The position numbers and the translations under genes are program-made. This document shows positions 18,781-27,167 of a stretch of 64,000 nt of DNA, piece after piece (the stretch's first letter is position 1; every line of letters begins with the position of its first letter). Location of the stretch: positions 5,022,001 through 5,086,000 of the forward strand of contig OZ245881.1 in the NCBI GenBank assembly GCA_965229505.1, in the 5' to 3' direction. Under the pieces are notes generated by a model, which made no database searches, was not told the origin of the DNA, and was given only the letters and a program-made list of their open reading frames with translations. Source of the stretch: UBA6059 sp040219045 (lineage in GTDB: Bacteria > Bacteroidota > Bacteroidia > Cytophagales > Cyclobacteriaceae).

Positions 18781-19725
18781 TTATTTGGGATTGACTTGAT
18801 ACGTGGTGTTGTTAAGCCGTATATCAAGCCCTAGAATAAGTTCGAGTTCGTTAAGTACCTCCTCCAATCGAGCATGATCATATTGAGAGGTAAACTTCAC
18901 GTTGGCCACCTCTGGAGCTACTATAAAATCAGCACCGTAATGCTTGCCAACATCACTGCAAACCTGTTGCAGCGGAGCGTCATCAAATCTCAGCTGACCA
19001 GTCTTCCATGAGAGCCTGTTAAGGTTGTGCTGCATCAGGGATGGTTTACCGCCCTCAGCATGCACTGCTGACTCGCCCGCCCCTACCGGAATGGTCTCAC
19101 TGCTGCTCCCGAAGGCTACCTGACCTTCTGTGACAGTTAGCTCTACAGTCGCTTCTCCAACCAGTAAATTGAAAGCAGTACCAACCACCCTCGTGACACT
19201 CTCTCCACCCTCAATAACAAAGGGAAGTTCTTCATTCTTAGCCACTTCAAAGTAGGCCTCACCTTCGAGCATGACCGATCGGTCATCACCATTGAAGCCC
19301 TCAGATATCCAGAGCTCACTTCCTTCGTTCAGTGTGATGATTGATCCATCAGCTAAAGCAACTTCCTGAATATCGGAAACAGCTTCATAAGCCGTGTATC
19401 CGGCATACGGGCTGAGGTAGAATTGATAGATTAAGATTCCCGCCACTAGCAGTAGTGAAATGGTTGCTGCAATTCTTGGCAGCCAGTTGGTCGATGTTTG
19501 TTTTTGGGCTCGAATAGTCTCGCTGATCACCTCCCAGTCCCGTGCTTTTTGATAACTGGAATGATAATCCACCTGCCCTGCTTCTTGCCAAAGTTTGACC
19601 ATGGCCAGGTAGGCTTCTTCGTTGTTGTGGTTTTGAGATCGCCAATTATTCAGTTCTGCCTTTTGATCAGCTGAAAGTGAATCCGTTTGTTCTGCAACTA
19701 TGAGCTTGAGTATTTCTTCGTTCAT
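18781..19725 (-). CDS. FecR-type anti-sigma factor (FecR plus DUF4974)
   Basis: A 314-residue membrane protein. The cytoplasmic N-terminus (about 1-80, with the ADQKAELNNWRSQ motif) binds the sigma factor, one membrane helix lies near residues 83-102 (RIAATISLLLVAGILIYQFYL), and the periplasmic FecR domain (about 115-215, ADGSIITLNEGSELWI) is followed by a DUF4974 domain (about 245-312) that receives the signal from the receptor's STN domain. Located between its sigma factor and its receptor. Confidence 0.93.
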   Translation of the reverse strand: MNEEILKLIVAEQTDSLSADQKAELNNWRSQNHNNEEAYLAMVKLWQEAGQVDYHSSYQKARDWEVISETIRAQKQTSTNWLPRIAATISLLLVAGILIYQFYLSPYAGYTAYEAVSDIQEVALADGSIITLNEGSELWISEGFNGDDRSVMLEGEAYFEVAKNEELPFVIEGGESVTRVVGTAFNLLVGEATVELTVTEGQVAFGSSSETIPVGAGESAVHAEGGKPSLMQHNLNRLSWKTGQLRFDDAPLQQVCSDVGKHYGADFIVAPEVANVKFTSQYDHARLEEVLNELELILGLDIRLNNTTYQVNPK

Positions 19726-19859
19726 CGACCTACTATTGGTTTCTAACTAGTAGATGGGTGAGACTCCAAAAACACGTAAGTCGAATTAGAAAAAAGTTAA
19801 ATTATTCTTGAGTAAAATAATCAAGTGCCTGAATGAGTGCGACTTAAGTTCCCTATTGG

Positions 19860-20390
19860 CTAGCCAAAAATCCCAAACAAACTCAACAGGTTTTTGCGAA
19901 GGGTTTTCAGGGCAATGCTGATTTGGGTCTCTACAGTACGCTTGGATATACCCAGCTGATCCGCAATCTGCTGGTTCTTCAAGTCATCGAACCGGCTCAT
20001 GACGAAGATCTGGTGACATTTTTTTGGCAAGGTGTCAATTGCCTTCCATATCTCAGCCTCCCGTTCAGCCTGCTCGATGTAATCCGTGTCGTCGACCTGA
20101 TCCGTTTCTTTAGTATCCAGAAAATGCTTTCTGCGCCTCAACTCTTCCAGACAACCGTGATACGTTGACTTGAGTAGATAGGCTTTGAGTGACTGGATTT
20201 CCAGTGAGCCTCTGCGCTCGAAAAGCCTGATGAATACTCGCTGAATTACTTCACTACGTTCATCAGGAGAAGATAGGTACTTGGAAGCATAGGAAATCAA
20301 CAACTCATAGTAGACATCAAAGAGCCGCTCAAATGATTGTTCGTCTCCTGATTTGAGTCCCTTTATGAGCAGTTGGTCACTTGCGGTCAT
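19860..20390 (-). CDS. ECF RNA polymerase sigma factor (FecI-like)
   Basis: A 176-residue extracytoplasmic-function sigma factor. Region 2 (about residues 20-85) includes FYELLISYASKYLSS and VIQRVFIRLFE, and region 4 (about 118-168) includes LPKKCHQIFVMSRFDDLKNQQIADQLGISKRTVE. It heads the minus-strand operon of sigma, FecR, receptor and DUF4249, and should direct transcription of the receptor genes when FecR is signalled. A gap of 134 bases to fecR may hold a promoter. Confidence 0.93.
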   Translation of the reverse strand: MTASDQLLIKGLKSGDEQSFERLFDVYYELLISYASKYLSSPDERSEVIQRVFIRLFERRGSLEIQSLKAYLLKSTYHGCLEELRRRKHFLDTKETDQVDDTDYIEQAEREAEIWKAIDTLPKKCHQIFVMSRFDDLKNQQIADQLGISKRTVETQISIALKTLRKNLLSLFGIFG

Positions 20391-20509
20391 GGGATCAAAT
20401 TAGTGAATTTGTCTTCTATATTTAAAATCGAACATGTTGATAATGATGAATGCCAGTACTACTCTTCAACGTTAAGCTCTTTTTCTCTAACCATGTGAAA
20501 TGACTAAGA

Positions 20510-20531
20510 TTACGTAAAGTACGTTACGTAA
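20510..20531. promoter_or_regulatory. Paired TTACGTAA palindromes, candidate operator
   Basis: Two identical 8-bp palindromes TTACGTAA (20510-20517 and 20524-20531) are separated by AGTACG, giving a nearly symmetric 22-bp site. It lies in the 182-base divergent region between the sigma-factor gene and the beta-barrel gene, about 40 bases ahead of the latter's start. The layout fits a dimeric repressor or activator site; the protein is not known. Confidence 0.4.
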
Positions 20532-20572
20532 ATTGCACTTCGCCGACAATGGGGACAAATCAAAAAACACTT

Positions 20573-21283
20573 ATGATCAAACAGTGGTTATTCAAAGCCT
20601 GGATCGGTCTACTGACTATCTCGGGGTTATATTTAACTGAAGGTAATACCGCACAAGCCCAAGGCATCTCCTTTTCCTATCTCATCCCAAAAAACGGTTA
20701 TGTCTCAGCACCTGTGAGTCCCTTCTCTATTCGAGGCGTGGGTTTTCAGGTAGCTCCTTTTACGAGGGTCGAATCAGGATTCTCACTCTACAGTATGTCA
20801 GGCTTGGCAATGGACGGTCTGCCCTTCCCTTCTGAACAACCATTGACCGGACCCCATTTCACCCTCCTTGTACCTGCAGAACTAGTTTTTTCAGTTGGGA
20901 TTGGTCGCCTGGGCATCTCGGTTATGGGTGGTGGGTTCGGACATTGGCATATCAACCCACGGATCAACTATGGTGAAATGGATAGAGCCATTCGAGAATG
21001 GGAAGGCTGGCAAGTGGCCAACGCGGATCTGGATATGGAGGTTAAACTAGGTTGGGGATGGCTAGCTGGTGGGGGTTTGGAGTATCAGGTCAATGATCAA
21101 TTCTCACTCACGAGCGAGGTGCACTATTTACAGGGATTTGCAGACTCACCAATGACCGGAACCTACACCGGAGGGCCAGACCAAGATGGTAATGTCATTA
21201 CGCAACCCGCCGATTTTCGTGACGCACGGATCGTCCTTGAGGGAATTGAGGTATCGCTAGGCGTTAGACTAAATCCTAATTAG
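20573..21283 (+). CDS. Putative outer-membrane beta-barrel protein
   Basis: A 236-residue protein with a signal peptide (MIKQWLFKAWIGLLTISGLY, cleavage near AQAQG). The mature part is rich in alternating hydrophobic strands and glycines (FVFSVGIGRLGISVMGGGFG-like pattern, LGWGWLAGGGLEYQVNDQFSL), ending in a strand GIEVSLGVRLNPN, as in small outer-membrane beta-barrels. No specific family is recognised. ATG at 20573 is preferred to an upstream start because the signal sequence begins there. It is divergent from the sigma-factor gene but no functional link is evident. Confidence 0.7.
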   Translation: MIKQWLFKAWIGLLTISGLYLTEGNTAQAQGISFSYLIPKNGYVSAPVSPFSIRGVGFQVAPFTRVESGFSLYSMSGLAMDGLPFPSEQPLTGPHFTLLVPAELVFSVGIGRLGISVMGGGFGHWHINPRINYGEMDRAIREWEGWQVANADLDMEVKLGWGWLAGGGLEYQVNDQFSLTSEVHYLQGFADSPMTGTYTGGPDQDGNVITQPADFRDARIVLEGIEVSLGVRLNPN

Positions 21284-21408
21284 TAAGGGCCATAAGTGCC
21301 AGGGTCACTTTTCGCAAAAACGCTCGAATCTCCAGGATTAAGCACTATCTAAGACACAAAAGTGGTCGAGCCACTCGGGTAGTCGAGTAAACAGATATTT
21401 TATTTTAC

Positions 21409-21465
21409 TTACAAAAGTGAAACTTTATTATTTCCTTTGAGTATAAAACTTACAATTGTGAAACT
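21409..21465 (+). promoter_or_regulatory. Direct-repeat operator around the padR promoter
   Basis: Two 16-bp direct repeats, TTACAAAAGTGAAACT (21409-21424) and TTACAATTGTGAAACT (21450-21465), differ at two positions and lie 41 bases apart, close to four helical turns. A TTCCTTTG box at 21432-21439 between them resembles the Bacteroidota -7 element. The second repeat ends three bases before the padR start codon. The position fits autorepression by the PadR protein. Confidence 0.5.
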
Positions 21466-21468
21466 AAT

Positions 21469-21804
21469 ATGCAAAATCTGAAACTCGGCAACTTCGAAGA
21501 ATTGGTACTGCTACTCGTGGGAGTGCTTTATCATCAAGCCTATTCGGTCTCCATTGTGGAAGAATACAAAAAGCAGACTGGCAAGAGTATCAACATCAGT
21601 GCTATTCATACAGTACTCTATCGCCTGGAAGAAAAGGGTTTCCTTTCTTCAAAGCTAGGAGAATCACAAGCCTCACGTGGTGGCAAACGTAAGCGACTCT
21701 TCTATCTCACGGCGTATGGGGCCAAGGCACTGGAAGAACTACAAAGTCTACGCGATCAGCTCCGTTTCCAGATACCAAAACTTGCCCTTCAAAATCTCGC
21801 ATGA
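21469..21804 (+). CDS. PadR-family transcriptional regulator
   Basis: A 111-residue winged-helix regulator. ELVLLLVGVLYHQAYSVSIVEEYKKQTG and HTVLYRLEEKGFLSSK are the helix-turn-helix of PadR proteins, with the winged strand KRKRLFYLTAYGAKAL. It lacks the long C-terminal dimerisation helices of full PadR and belongs to the short class. It overlaps the permease gene by four bases (ATGA) and so is co-translated with it. It probably represses this operon through the direct repeats upstream. Confidence 0.93.
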   Translation: MQNLKLGNFEELVLLLVGVLYHQAYSVSIVEEYKKQTGKSINISAIHTVLYRLEEKGFLSSKLGESQASRGGKRKRLFYLTAYGAKALEELQSLRDQLRFQIPKLALQNLA

Positions 21805-24398
21805 GCAAACTCTCCTTCATAGATCCGCCGAGCAGAGCCCTCCGATTCTTCAGATGGTATTGCAGGCCCGATCGGCTGGAAGAGCTGGAAGGTGATCTAT
21901 GGGAGATGCACGACAAAAGACAACAACAACAAATCTCAAAACTCAGCCTTCAACTCCGCTTTTGGTGGGATGTGATTCGCTGTTTCAAAATGTATTCGGT
22001 CAAAAAAACTCAACTAGGAATGAATCTATCACTCTATCGATCCTACTTAATTGTAGCGCTCCGCAACTCAAGGAAAAATGCAGGTCCTATCATTATCAAT
22101 ATTGGAGGTATGGGACTTGCGCTAGCATTCTGCATCACGGTATACATGCTTCATGCCTTCAACCTGGAATTCGATACCAATCACGACAATGTAGACGATG
22201 TATATCGTCTACACAGTATCCGTAACTACAACGATGAGGAAAAGCGCTTCGAACTAGCTCCTCTTCCATTCGTCTCAAAGCTGGCCACTGAAGTAGCCTA
22301 CGTGGATGAGGTGACTTTCTATGAGGCTCATCGAGGAACAGTCCAGGTTGGAAATGACTATTTCAGCGAGTACATCGCTTCAGCCGGTGAAAATTTCTTT
22401 GATTTTTTCCCGATGAAGCTGCAACATGGCAGTCCTCTGGGTATGCAAAATCCGTCCGGGATCTACCTAACGGAAGAAATTGCGGAAAAATACTTTGGAA
22501 GTGCTTCTCCTATCGGAGAACAGATCACCATGTTCATTGGCGAGAAAAAAGGTGTTGAACTCCAAGTAGAGGGTGTTTTTGAAAACATTCCATTGAATAA
22601 CAGCTTCGACTTCAATGTACTGGTCAATCACCACGCCGTGATGAAGGCGATCAACATCACACCTTCTTCCTGGCATGAAGAGAGCAATGTAGCCATCTAC
22701 TTCCGATCACAAAACCCCTCATCTGTCTTGACTACCATCAGGAGCTTTATTCCGGAGCAGAATACTAATCAGGAAAACTGGAAGGTCGTAGATTTTGATG
22801 TTTGGAATTTTATGGATCCCAGGTACACAGAAGACAATGTAACCTCAGGACCGGCTAACGAGCGAGTATCCAAATCCGCAGTTATTGTATTTACTGCATT
22901 AGCCATTCTTATTTTGGCGGTAGCCTGTTTCAACCTTGCTAATACTTCCATGGCGCTCATGTCCAAGAGGGTCAGAGAAATTGGAATTCGAAAGACGCTG
23001 GGTACAACGAACAAGCAACTGTTCATTCAGTTCATGTTTGAAACATTAGTTGTTTCTACTCTGTCATTTACCTTAGGGATACTATTAACAGACGTGGTTG
23101 GAGAGCAAATTTGGGGTCTGTTTGGCGCCTCATTCTTCTTAAAAGATGTCAGTATTGCGCGCTTAATACCATTCATCATAGGGTTCTTACTTTTTTGCAC
23201 CTTTCTGGCAGGAGTCTTACCTGCCTTGTATGCACGACGATTCTCTCCTACCACAATAATGAAAAGTGGGGGCTCACTCAAAGGTGTTAGTGGCTTGCAA
23301 AAGGCATTGACGGTAGGTCAATATGCAGTGTCCATCAGTCTGCTCGTCTCCGCATGGATATTCTCTAAAAACAGTGACTATTTCAAGACGATGGACCTGC
23401 ATTACAATTACACTAATATAGTGATGCTGCCCTTAGACTCAAGTAAAGATTTTGAAGTGGTGAGGAATAAGCTATCACAGGTATCGTCCGTAGATGAAAT
23501 AATTGGCACAAGTGGTCATATTGGACTGTCAAGAACACGCGCTCAATTCAATACAGATAGCATAGACATAGAAGTAGCCAGTTTAAATATCAGTTCGGAA
23601 TATCTTGAAATGATGGAAATCGAGGTTAACTCAGGAAGAAACTTTGCGCCCAATTCCACCACAGATTTGACCACTTCAGTCATCATTAATGAGGAGTTTG
23701 CTCAGCGGTTTCTAAGCGAAGTAGATCCCTTTTCTTACAAGTTGAGCATAGACGGTCAACTCAAAAACGTAATCGGGATTACGGAGGATATTATTGATAA
23801 TGTGTACTTCGACTATAAACCTACACCTGTTGTTTATCTTCCAGCCGCCAGCGACCAGTTAGATCTCATTATAGCAAAAACAAATGATGGTAATACTGAT
23901 GCTCTTGAGGAAGATATGAAGGCCATCTGGGCGGATATGTTCGACACACCTTATCGTGGCAAACCACAATCCAGAGTATCATCCTTCTTCGCCTCCAGAG
24001 ATGCGCGCAACCTCAAGGTCATATTCTCAAGCATTGCCATACTGGGAAGTATGCTGAGCCTTATTGGAATATTCTCGCTGGCTTCATTGAACGTATCTAA
24101 GCGCACTAAAGAAATCAGTATCAGGCGTATACTAGGTGCCACTATCCATCAGGTATTGCTGGTGGTCAATAAGTCACTTCTTATGCTTCTTGGAGTCGCA
24201 CTTGTAATCGGTGTAGCCATAGGCATCTTCCTAAGTGAGGCCGTGCTCCAAATGATCTACAGCTTCTACAAGTCAGGCTCGATAATTGAATCTCTGGGAA
24301 TAGGCTTACTGGTCGTAATAGCCGCTACTCTCTTTATTAGTATGGCGGCTCTCAAACCTGTCACTGCCAATCCAAGCGAGGGACTGAGATCTGAATAG
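21801..24398 (+). CDS. ABC transporter permease, FtsX/MacB type with prefix domain
   Basis: An 865-residue membrane protein. It begins with a short domain SFIDPPSRALRFFRWYC and EELEGDLWEMHDKR (about residues 3-60) found on PadR-linked permeases, then two repeats of MacB periplasmic core plus FtsX membrane bundle. The first FtsX bundle is around residues 355-490 and the second around 745-860 (RRILGATIHQVLLVV, with the GIRKTLGTT counterpart in the first). No ATP-binding subunit is encoded next to it, so it must use one encoded elsewhere or act in signalling or peptide-stress response. Such PadR-permease pairs are numerous in Cytophagales. Confidence 0.92.
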   Translation: MSKLSFIDPPSRALRFFRWYCRPDRLEELEGDLWEMHDKRQQQQISKLSLQLRFWWDVIRCFKMYSVKKTQLGMNLSLYRSYLIVALRNSRKNAGPIIINIGGMGLALAFCITVYMLHAFNLEFDTNHDNVDDVYRLHSIRNYNDEEKRFELAPLPFVSKLATEVAYVDEVTFYEAHRGTVQVGNDYFSEYIASAGENFFDFFPMKLQHGSPLGMQNPSGIYLTEEIAEKYFGSASPIGEQITMFIGEKKGVELQVEGVFENIPLNNSFDFNVLVNHHAVMKAINITPSSWHEESNVAIYFRSQNPSSVLTTIRSFIPEQNTNQENWKVVDFDVWNFMDPRYTEDNVTSGPANERVSKSAVIVFTALAILILAVACFNLANTSMALMSKRVREIGIRKTLGTTNKQLFIQFMFETLVVSTLSFTLGILLTDVVGEQIWGLFGASFFLKDVSIARLIPFIIGFLLFCTFLAGVLPALYARRFSPTTIMKSGGSLKGVSGLQKALTVGQYAVSISLLVSAWIFSKNSDYFKTMDLHYNYTNIVMLPLDSSKDFEVVRNKLSQVSSVDEIIGTSGHIGLSRTRAQFNTDSIDIEVASLNISSEYLEMMEIEVNSGRNFAPNSTTDLTTSVIINEEFAQRFLSEVDPFSYKLSIDGQLKNVIGITEDIIDNVYFDYKPTPVVYLPAASDQLDLIIAKTNDGNTDALEEDMKAIWADMFDTPYRGKPQSRVSSFFASRDARNLKVIFSSIAILGSMLSLIGIFSLASLNVSKRTKEISIRRILGATIHQVLLVVNKSLLMLLGVALVIGVAIGIFLSEAVLQMIYSFYKSGSIIESLGIGLLVVIAATLFISMAALKPVTANPSEGLRSE

Positions 24399-24411
24399 CA
24401 CGATCAAAACG

Positions 24412-25209
24412 CTATAGACGAGTTAGTGCTTTGTTCAACAAGAGTAAAACCGAATATACAAAGGCCAAAAGATTAAGATTCCGTATTATTCGTTTCCTGG
24501 ACAAATCACTAATAGACAGGTAATGTGTAAATTCTACCCTTGCGTTTTGTGAAGACTTGAGTAAATAGGCCAAATGTAAATAGGAGCGATCTACAAATAA
24601 TCTAAAGAGGTATTCGGTGGGTATCCATTCATTGTGAGTCCCTGATTTGATTTTCTCTCCCAGATAAGCATCAATCTGTTGGCTTCCCTGACCAATTGCA
24701 TGCAATAACCTTCCGTGTCCGTCAACTATCGTTAAACCTCTTGTTGATTTTGTGATAACGACTCTGTCCGCCGTTCTTGGATTAGCCAAATTCAATTTGC
24801 TATTAAGCTTCATCACACTTTCGGTGATTTTAGGGTTCTCCTTAAGGTATCTGTCCAGAGAAGCTACAGTCTGATTTTTTGATGGTAATTCACCATTAAA
24901 ATCCCAGTCTAAAATTATGCTTGACGTATCCAAATCATCTACTTTGATCCAGAGATATTGAGCGGAAGTTAGTGGTTTAATTGAGTTTTTTTGCCACAGA
25001 CCCATAGAGAAGCTATTCACCTGATTCCAAAAATGACGAATTTCTTTGTCCGAACTGAGCTTATCAAAATGCTGATTCACTGCATTTCTCACATCACTAT
25101 ATGTCTTATGAGGATATGTTTTCCAAAGCTCTCGGGCGATGATATTGAGACCTATTTCTATTCTAATCGGCTCATAGAGATGAGGTGAAAAAAGTCGAGT
25201 CTCTTGCAT
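24412..25209 (-). CDS. Hypothetical protein with ParB-like segment
   Basis: A 265-residue protein I do not recognise. RVVITKSTRGLTIVDGHGRL (about 150-169) and the following GQGSQQIDAYLGEK resemble the ParB/sulfiredoxin-fold motif (substrate/DNA-contact turn DGHGRL), but the rest does not match ParB. A hydrophobic stretch near the C-terminus (LLAFVYSVLLLLNKAL) may be a membrane anchor. It is convergent with the permease gene, 13 bases apart. AT-rich compared with its neighbours, which could mean recent acquisition; this is an impression by eye. Confidence 0.6.
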   Translation of the reverse strand: MQETRLFSPHLYEPIRIEIGLNIIARELWKTYPHKTYSDVRNAVNQHFDKLSSDKEIRHFWNQVNSFSMGLWQKNSIKPLTSAQYLWIKVDDLDTSSIILDWDFNGELPSKNQTVASLDRYLKENPKITESVMKLNSKLNLANPRTADRVVITKSTRGLTIVDGHGRLLHAIGQGSQQIDAYLGEKIKSGTHNEWIPTEYLFRLFVDRSYLHLAYLLKSSQNARVEFTHYLSISDLSRKRIIRNLNLLAFVYSVLLLLNKALTRL

Positions 25210-25413
25210 AATTATTCCGTGGAATTAATGAATCTACAATAGCCTGGGGTGCTGTTAAATAAAGTGAACTCCGAAATACTTACGGATTAGCTATTTCCCG
25301 TCATTATCTATATAGATATCTGCATTTTAAAAATTCTATTTTTAATGACGAAGTATAATTTCATTATAATTGTCTTTGCCTAAAATCACATTCTACACAA
25401 ACAAAGACAGTCT

Positions 25414-26916
25414 ATGTCCTCTCATTCTACAGACACCTCTTTTTTCGGCCATCCGCGTGGTTTAGCCACATTGTTCTTCACCGAGATGTGGGAGCGTTTC
25501 AGCTATTATGGCATGCGAGCGTTGCTCCTACTTTTTATGGTCGAGGAAGCCAGCAAAGGAGGGCTCGGGTTTGACGTACGAGAAGGCTCTGCGATTTATG
25601 GTTTGTACACCATGTTCGTTTATCTGCTTGCTTTGCCTGGAGGCTGGCTGGCTGATAAGTACTTTGGTTTGCGGAAGTCGATCTACTACGGTGGCATCAT
25701 CATAGCAGCAGGCCACTTTTCCATGGCCATTCCGATGATGGAGACTTTCTTCTTTGGTCTTTTCTTGATTGTGGTAGGTACGGGCATGCTAAAGCCCAAC
25801 GTATCCAGTGTCGTAGGGGGTCTTTATTCTAAGGATGAACCCGCTCGTAGAGATGCTGGCTACTCTATCTATTATATGGGTATCAACATAGGCGCTTTTA
25901 TCGCCCCATTGGTTACTGGTTGGCTGGGTGAAGGCTTCAGTTGGCATTATGGGTTTGGTGCAGCAGGAGTGGGTATGGTGATTGGTGTGATACAGTACAA
26001 GTTGACTGAAGGCTATCTCGGGGATATAGGTTTGGTACCTGAGTCTACAGGGTCACCTGAGGAAGATGCCAGGCGCAAGTCGGGCATCACCAGAGGGCTA
26101 CTCATCTTGGGTAGTTTAGTAGCTGTTCTACTGGTGCTTCTGTTTTCCGGAACAATCACAATCGACCCTGTCTCGTTCGCAGGCTACTCTAGCTATATCA
26201 TTCTCGGGGCAGTTCTACTCTACTTTATTTACATATTTACAGCTGAGAAGCTTTATGCCGATGAAAAGAAGAAAATTGGTGCCATTGCGGTCTTGTTTTT
26301 GTTCTCCGCAGTTTTCTGGTCAGGTTTCGAGCAGGCCGGTTCATCACTCAACCTTTTTGCCTATGATTACACCGATAGGTTTATAGGCTCCTGGGAAATG
26401 CCCGCCAGCTGGCTGCAGTCAGTTAACCCAATCTTCATAATAATTCTGTCCCCGGTTTTTGGCTGGTTATGGATCAAACTAGCAAAAAGGCAACTTGAGC
26501 CAAGAACCCCAGTGAAGTTTTCACTTGGGATTATCCTATTGGGACTTGGGTTTGCGATAATGGCCGTAGCTTCAGAGTATGTGGCGCAAGGTGATCTGGT
26601 ACTTCCCACCTGGCTTATTTTTACGTACTTTTTTCATACAGCTGGAGAGCTCAGTTTCTCCCCTATCGGAATGAGTGCTGTCACCAAGCTCGCTCCTAAA
26701 AAACTGGTTGGTCAGATGATGGGCGTTTGGTTTATGTCTATCGCACTTGGTAACCTAATTGCTGGGCTGGTTGCAGGAGAAATGGGAGCCTCAGAGCTCT
26801 CCAAAAATGCTTTGCCGGAGCTCTTCTGGTCAATCACACAATTCACGGTAGGCGTGGGTGTAGTCATGTTAGCTGTCAGTCCAATCATGCGCCGATTAAT
26901 GGGGAATGTGAGATAG
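25414..26916 (+). CDS. POT-family peptide:H+ symporter
   Basis: A 500-residue major-facilitator protein with about 14 membrane helices. EMWERFSYYGMRALL near residue 25 is the conserved ExxERxxYY proton-coupling motif of proton-dependent oligopeptide transporters, and GGWLADKYFGLRKSIYYGG follows as the PTR2 signature. GMLKPNVSSVVG (about 125) is the second signature. It imports di- and tripeptides. Single gene, followed by a perfect 14-bp palindrome (26916-26929) starting at its last base. Confidence 0.95.
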   Translation: MSSHSTDTSFFGHPRGLATLFFTEMWERFSYYGMRALLLLFMVEEASKGGLGFDVREGSAIYGLYTMFVYLLALPGGWLADKYFGLRKSIYYGGIIIAAGHFSMAIPMMETFFFGLFLIVVGTGMLKPNVSSVVGGLYSKDEPARRDAGYSIYYMGINIGAFIAPLVTGWLGEGFSWHYGFGAAGVGMVIGVIQYKLTEGYLGDIGLVPESTGSPEEDARRKSGITRGLLILGSLVAVLLVLLFSGTITIDPVSFAGYSSYIILGAVLLYFIYIFTAEKLYADEKKKIGAIAVLFLFSAVFWSGFEQAGSSLNLFAYDYTDRFIGSWEMPASWLQSVNPIFIIILSPVFGWLWIKLAKRQLEPRTPVKFSLGIILLGLGFAIMAVASEYVAQGDLVLPTWLIFTYFFHTAGELSFSPIGMSAVTKLAPKKLVGQMMGVWFMSIALGNLIAGLVAGEMGASELSKNALPELFWSITQFTVGVGVVMLAVSPIMRRLMGNVR

Positions 26917-27167
26917 ATCATATATGATCATTTAGGGATTCTTTAAAACTGAGAATATATCAATCGTTAGCATTAATAATTTCGCAATTTTTCGTCATTC
27001 TATCGGCTTGATACTAATTTGCAATCGATTTCAAAAGCGTTGAGAGTCACTTTTCCTAAAGGTGATGATTCTCAGGACTTTGTTGATGACTGTCATATTT
27101 AGGTCGGAGGTATGCGCATAGCTTTACTCTCGAAAACAATGAAACAGACATCAAAAGAATCACTCAT

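Noticed and set aside
26916..26929. Perfect 14-bp palindrome GATCATATATGATC after the peptide transporter gene
   Set aside because: Short AT-rich palindromes occur by chance and no repeat or T-run supports an operator or terminator here.
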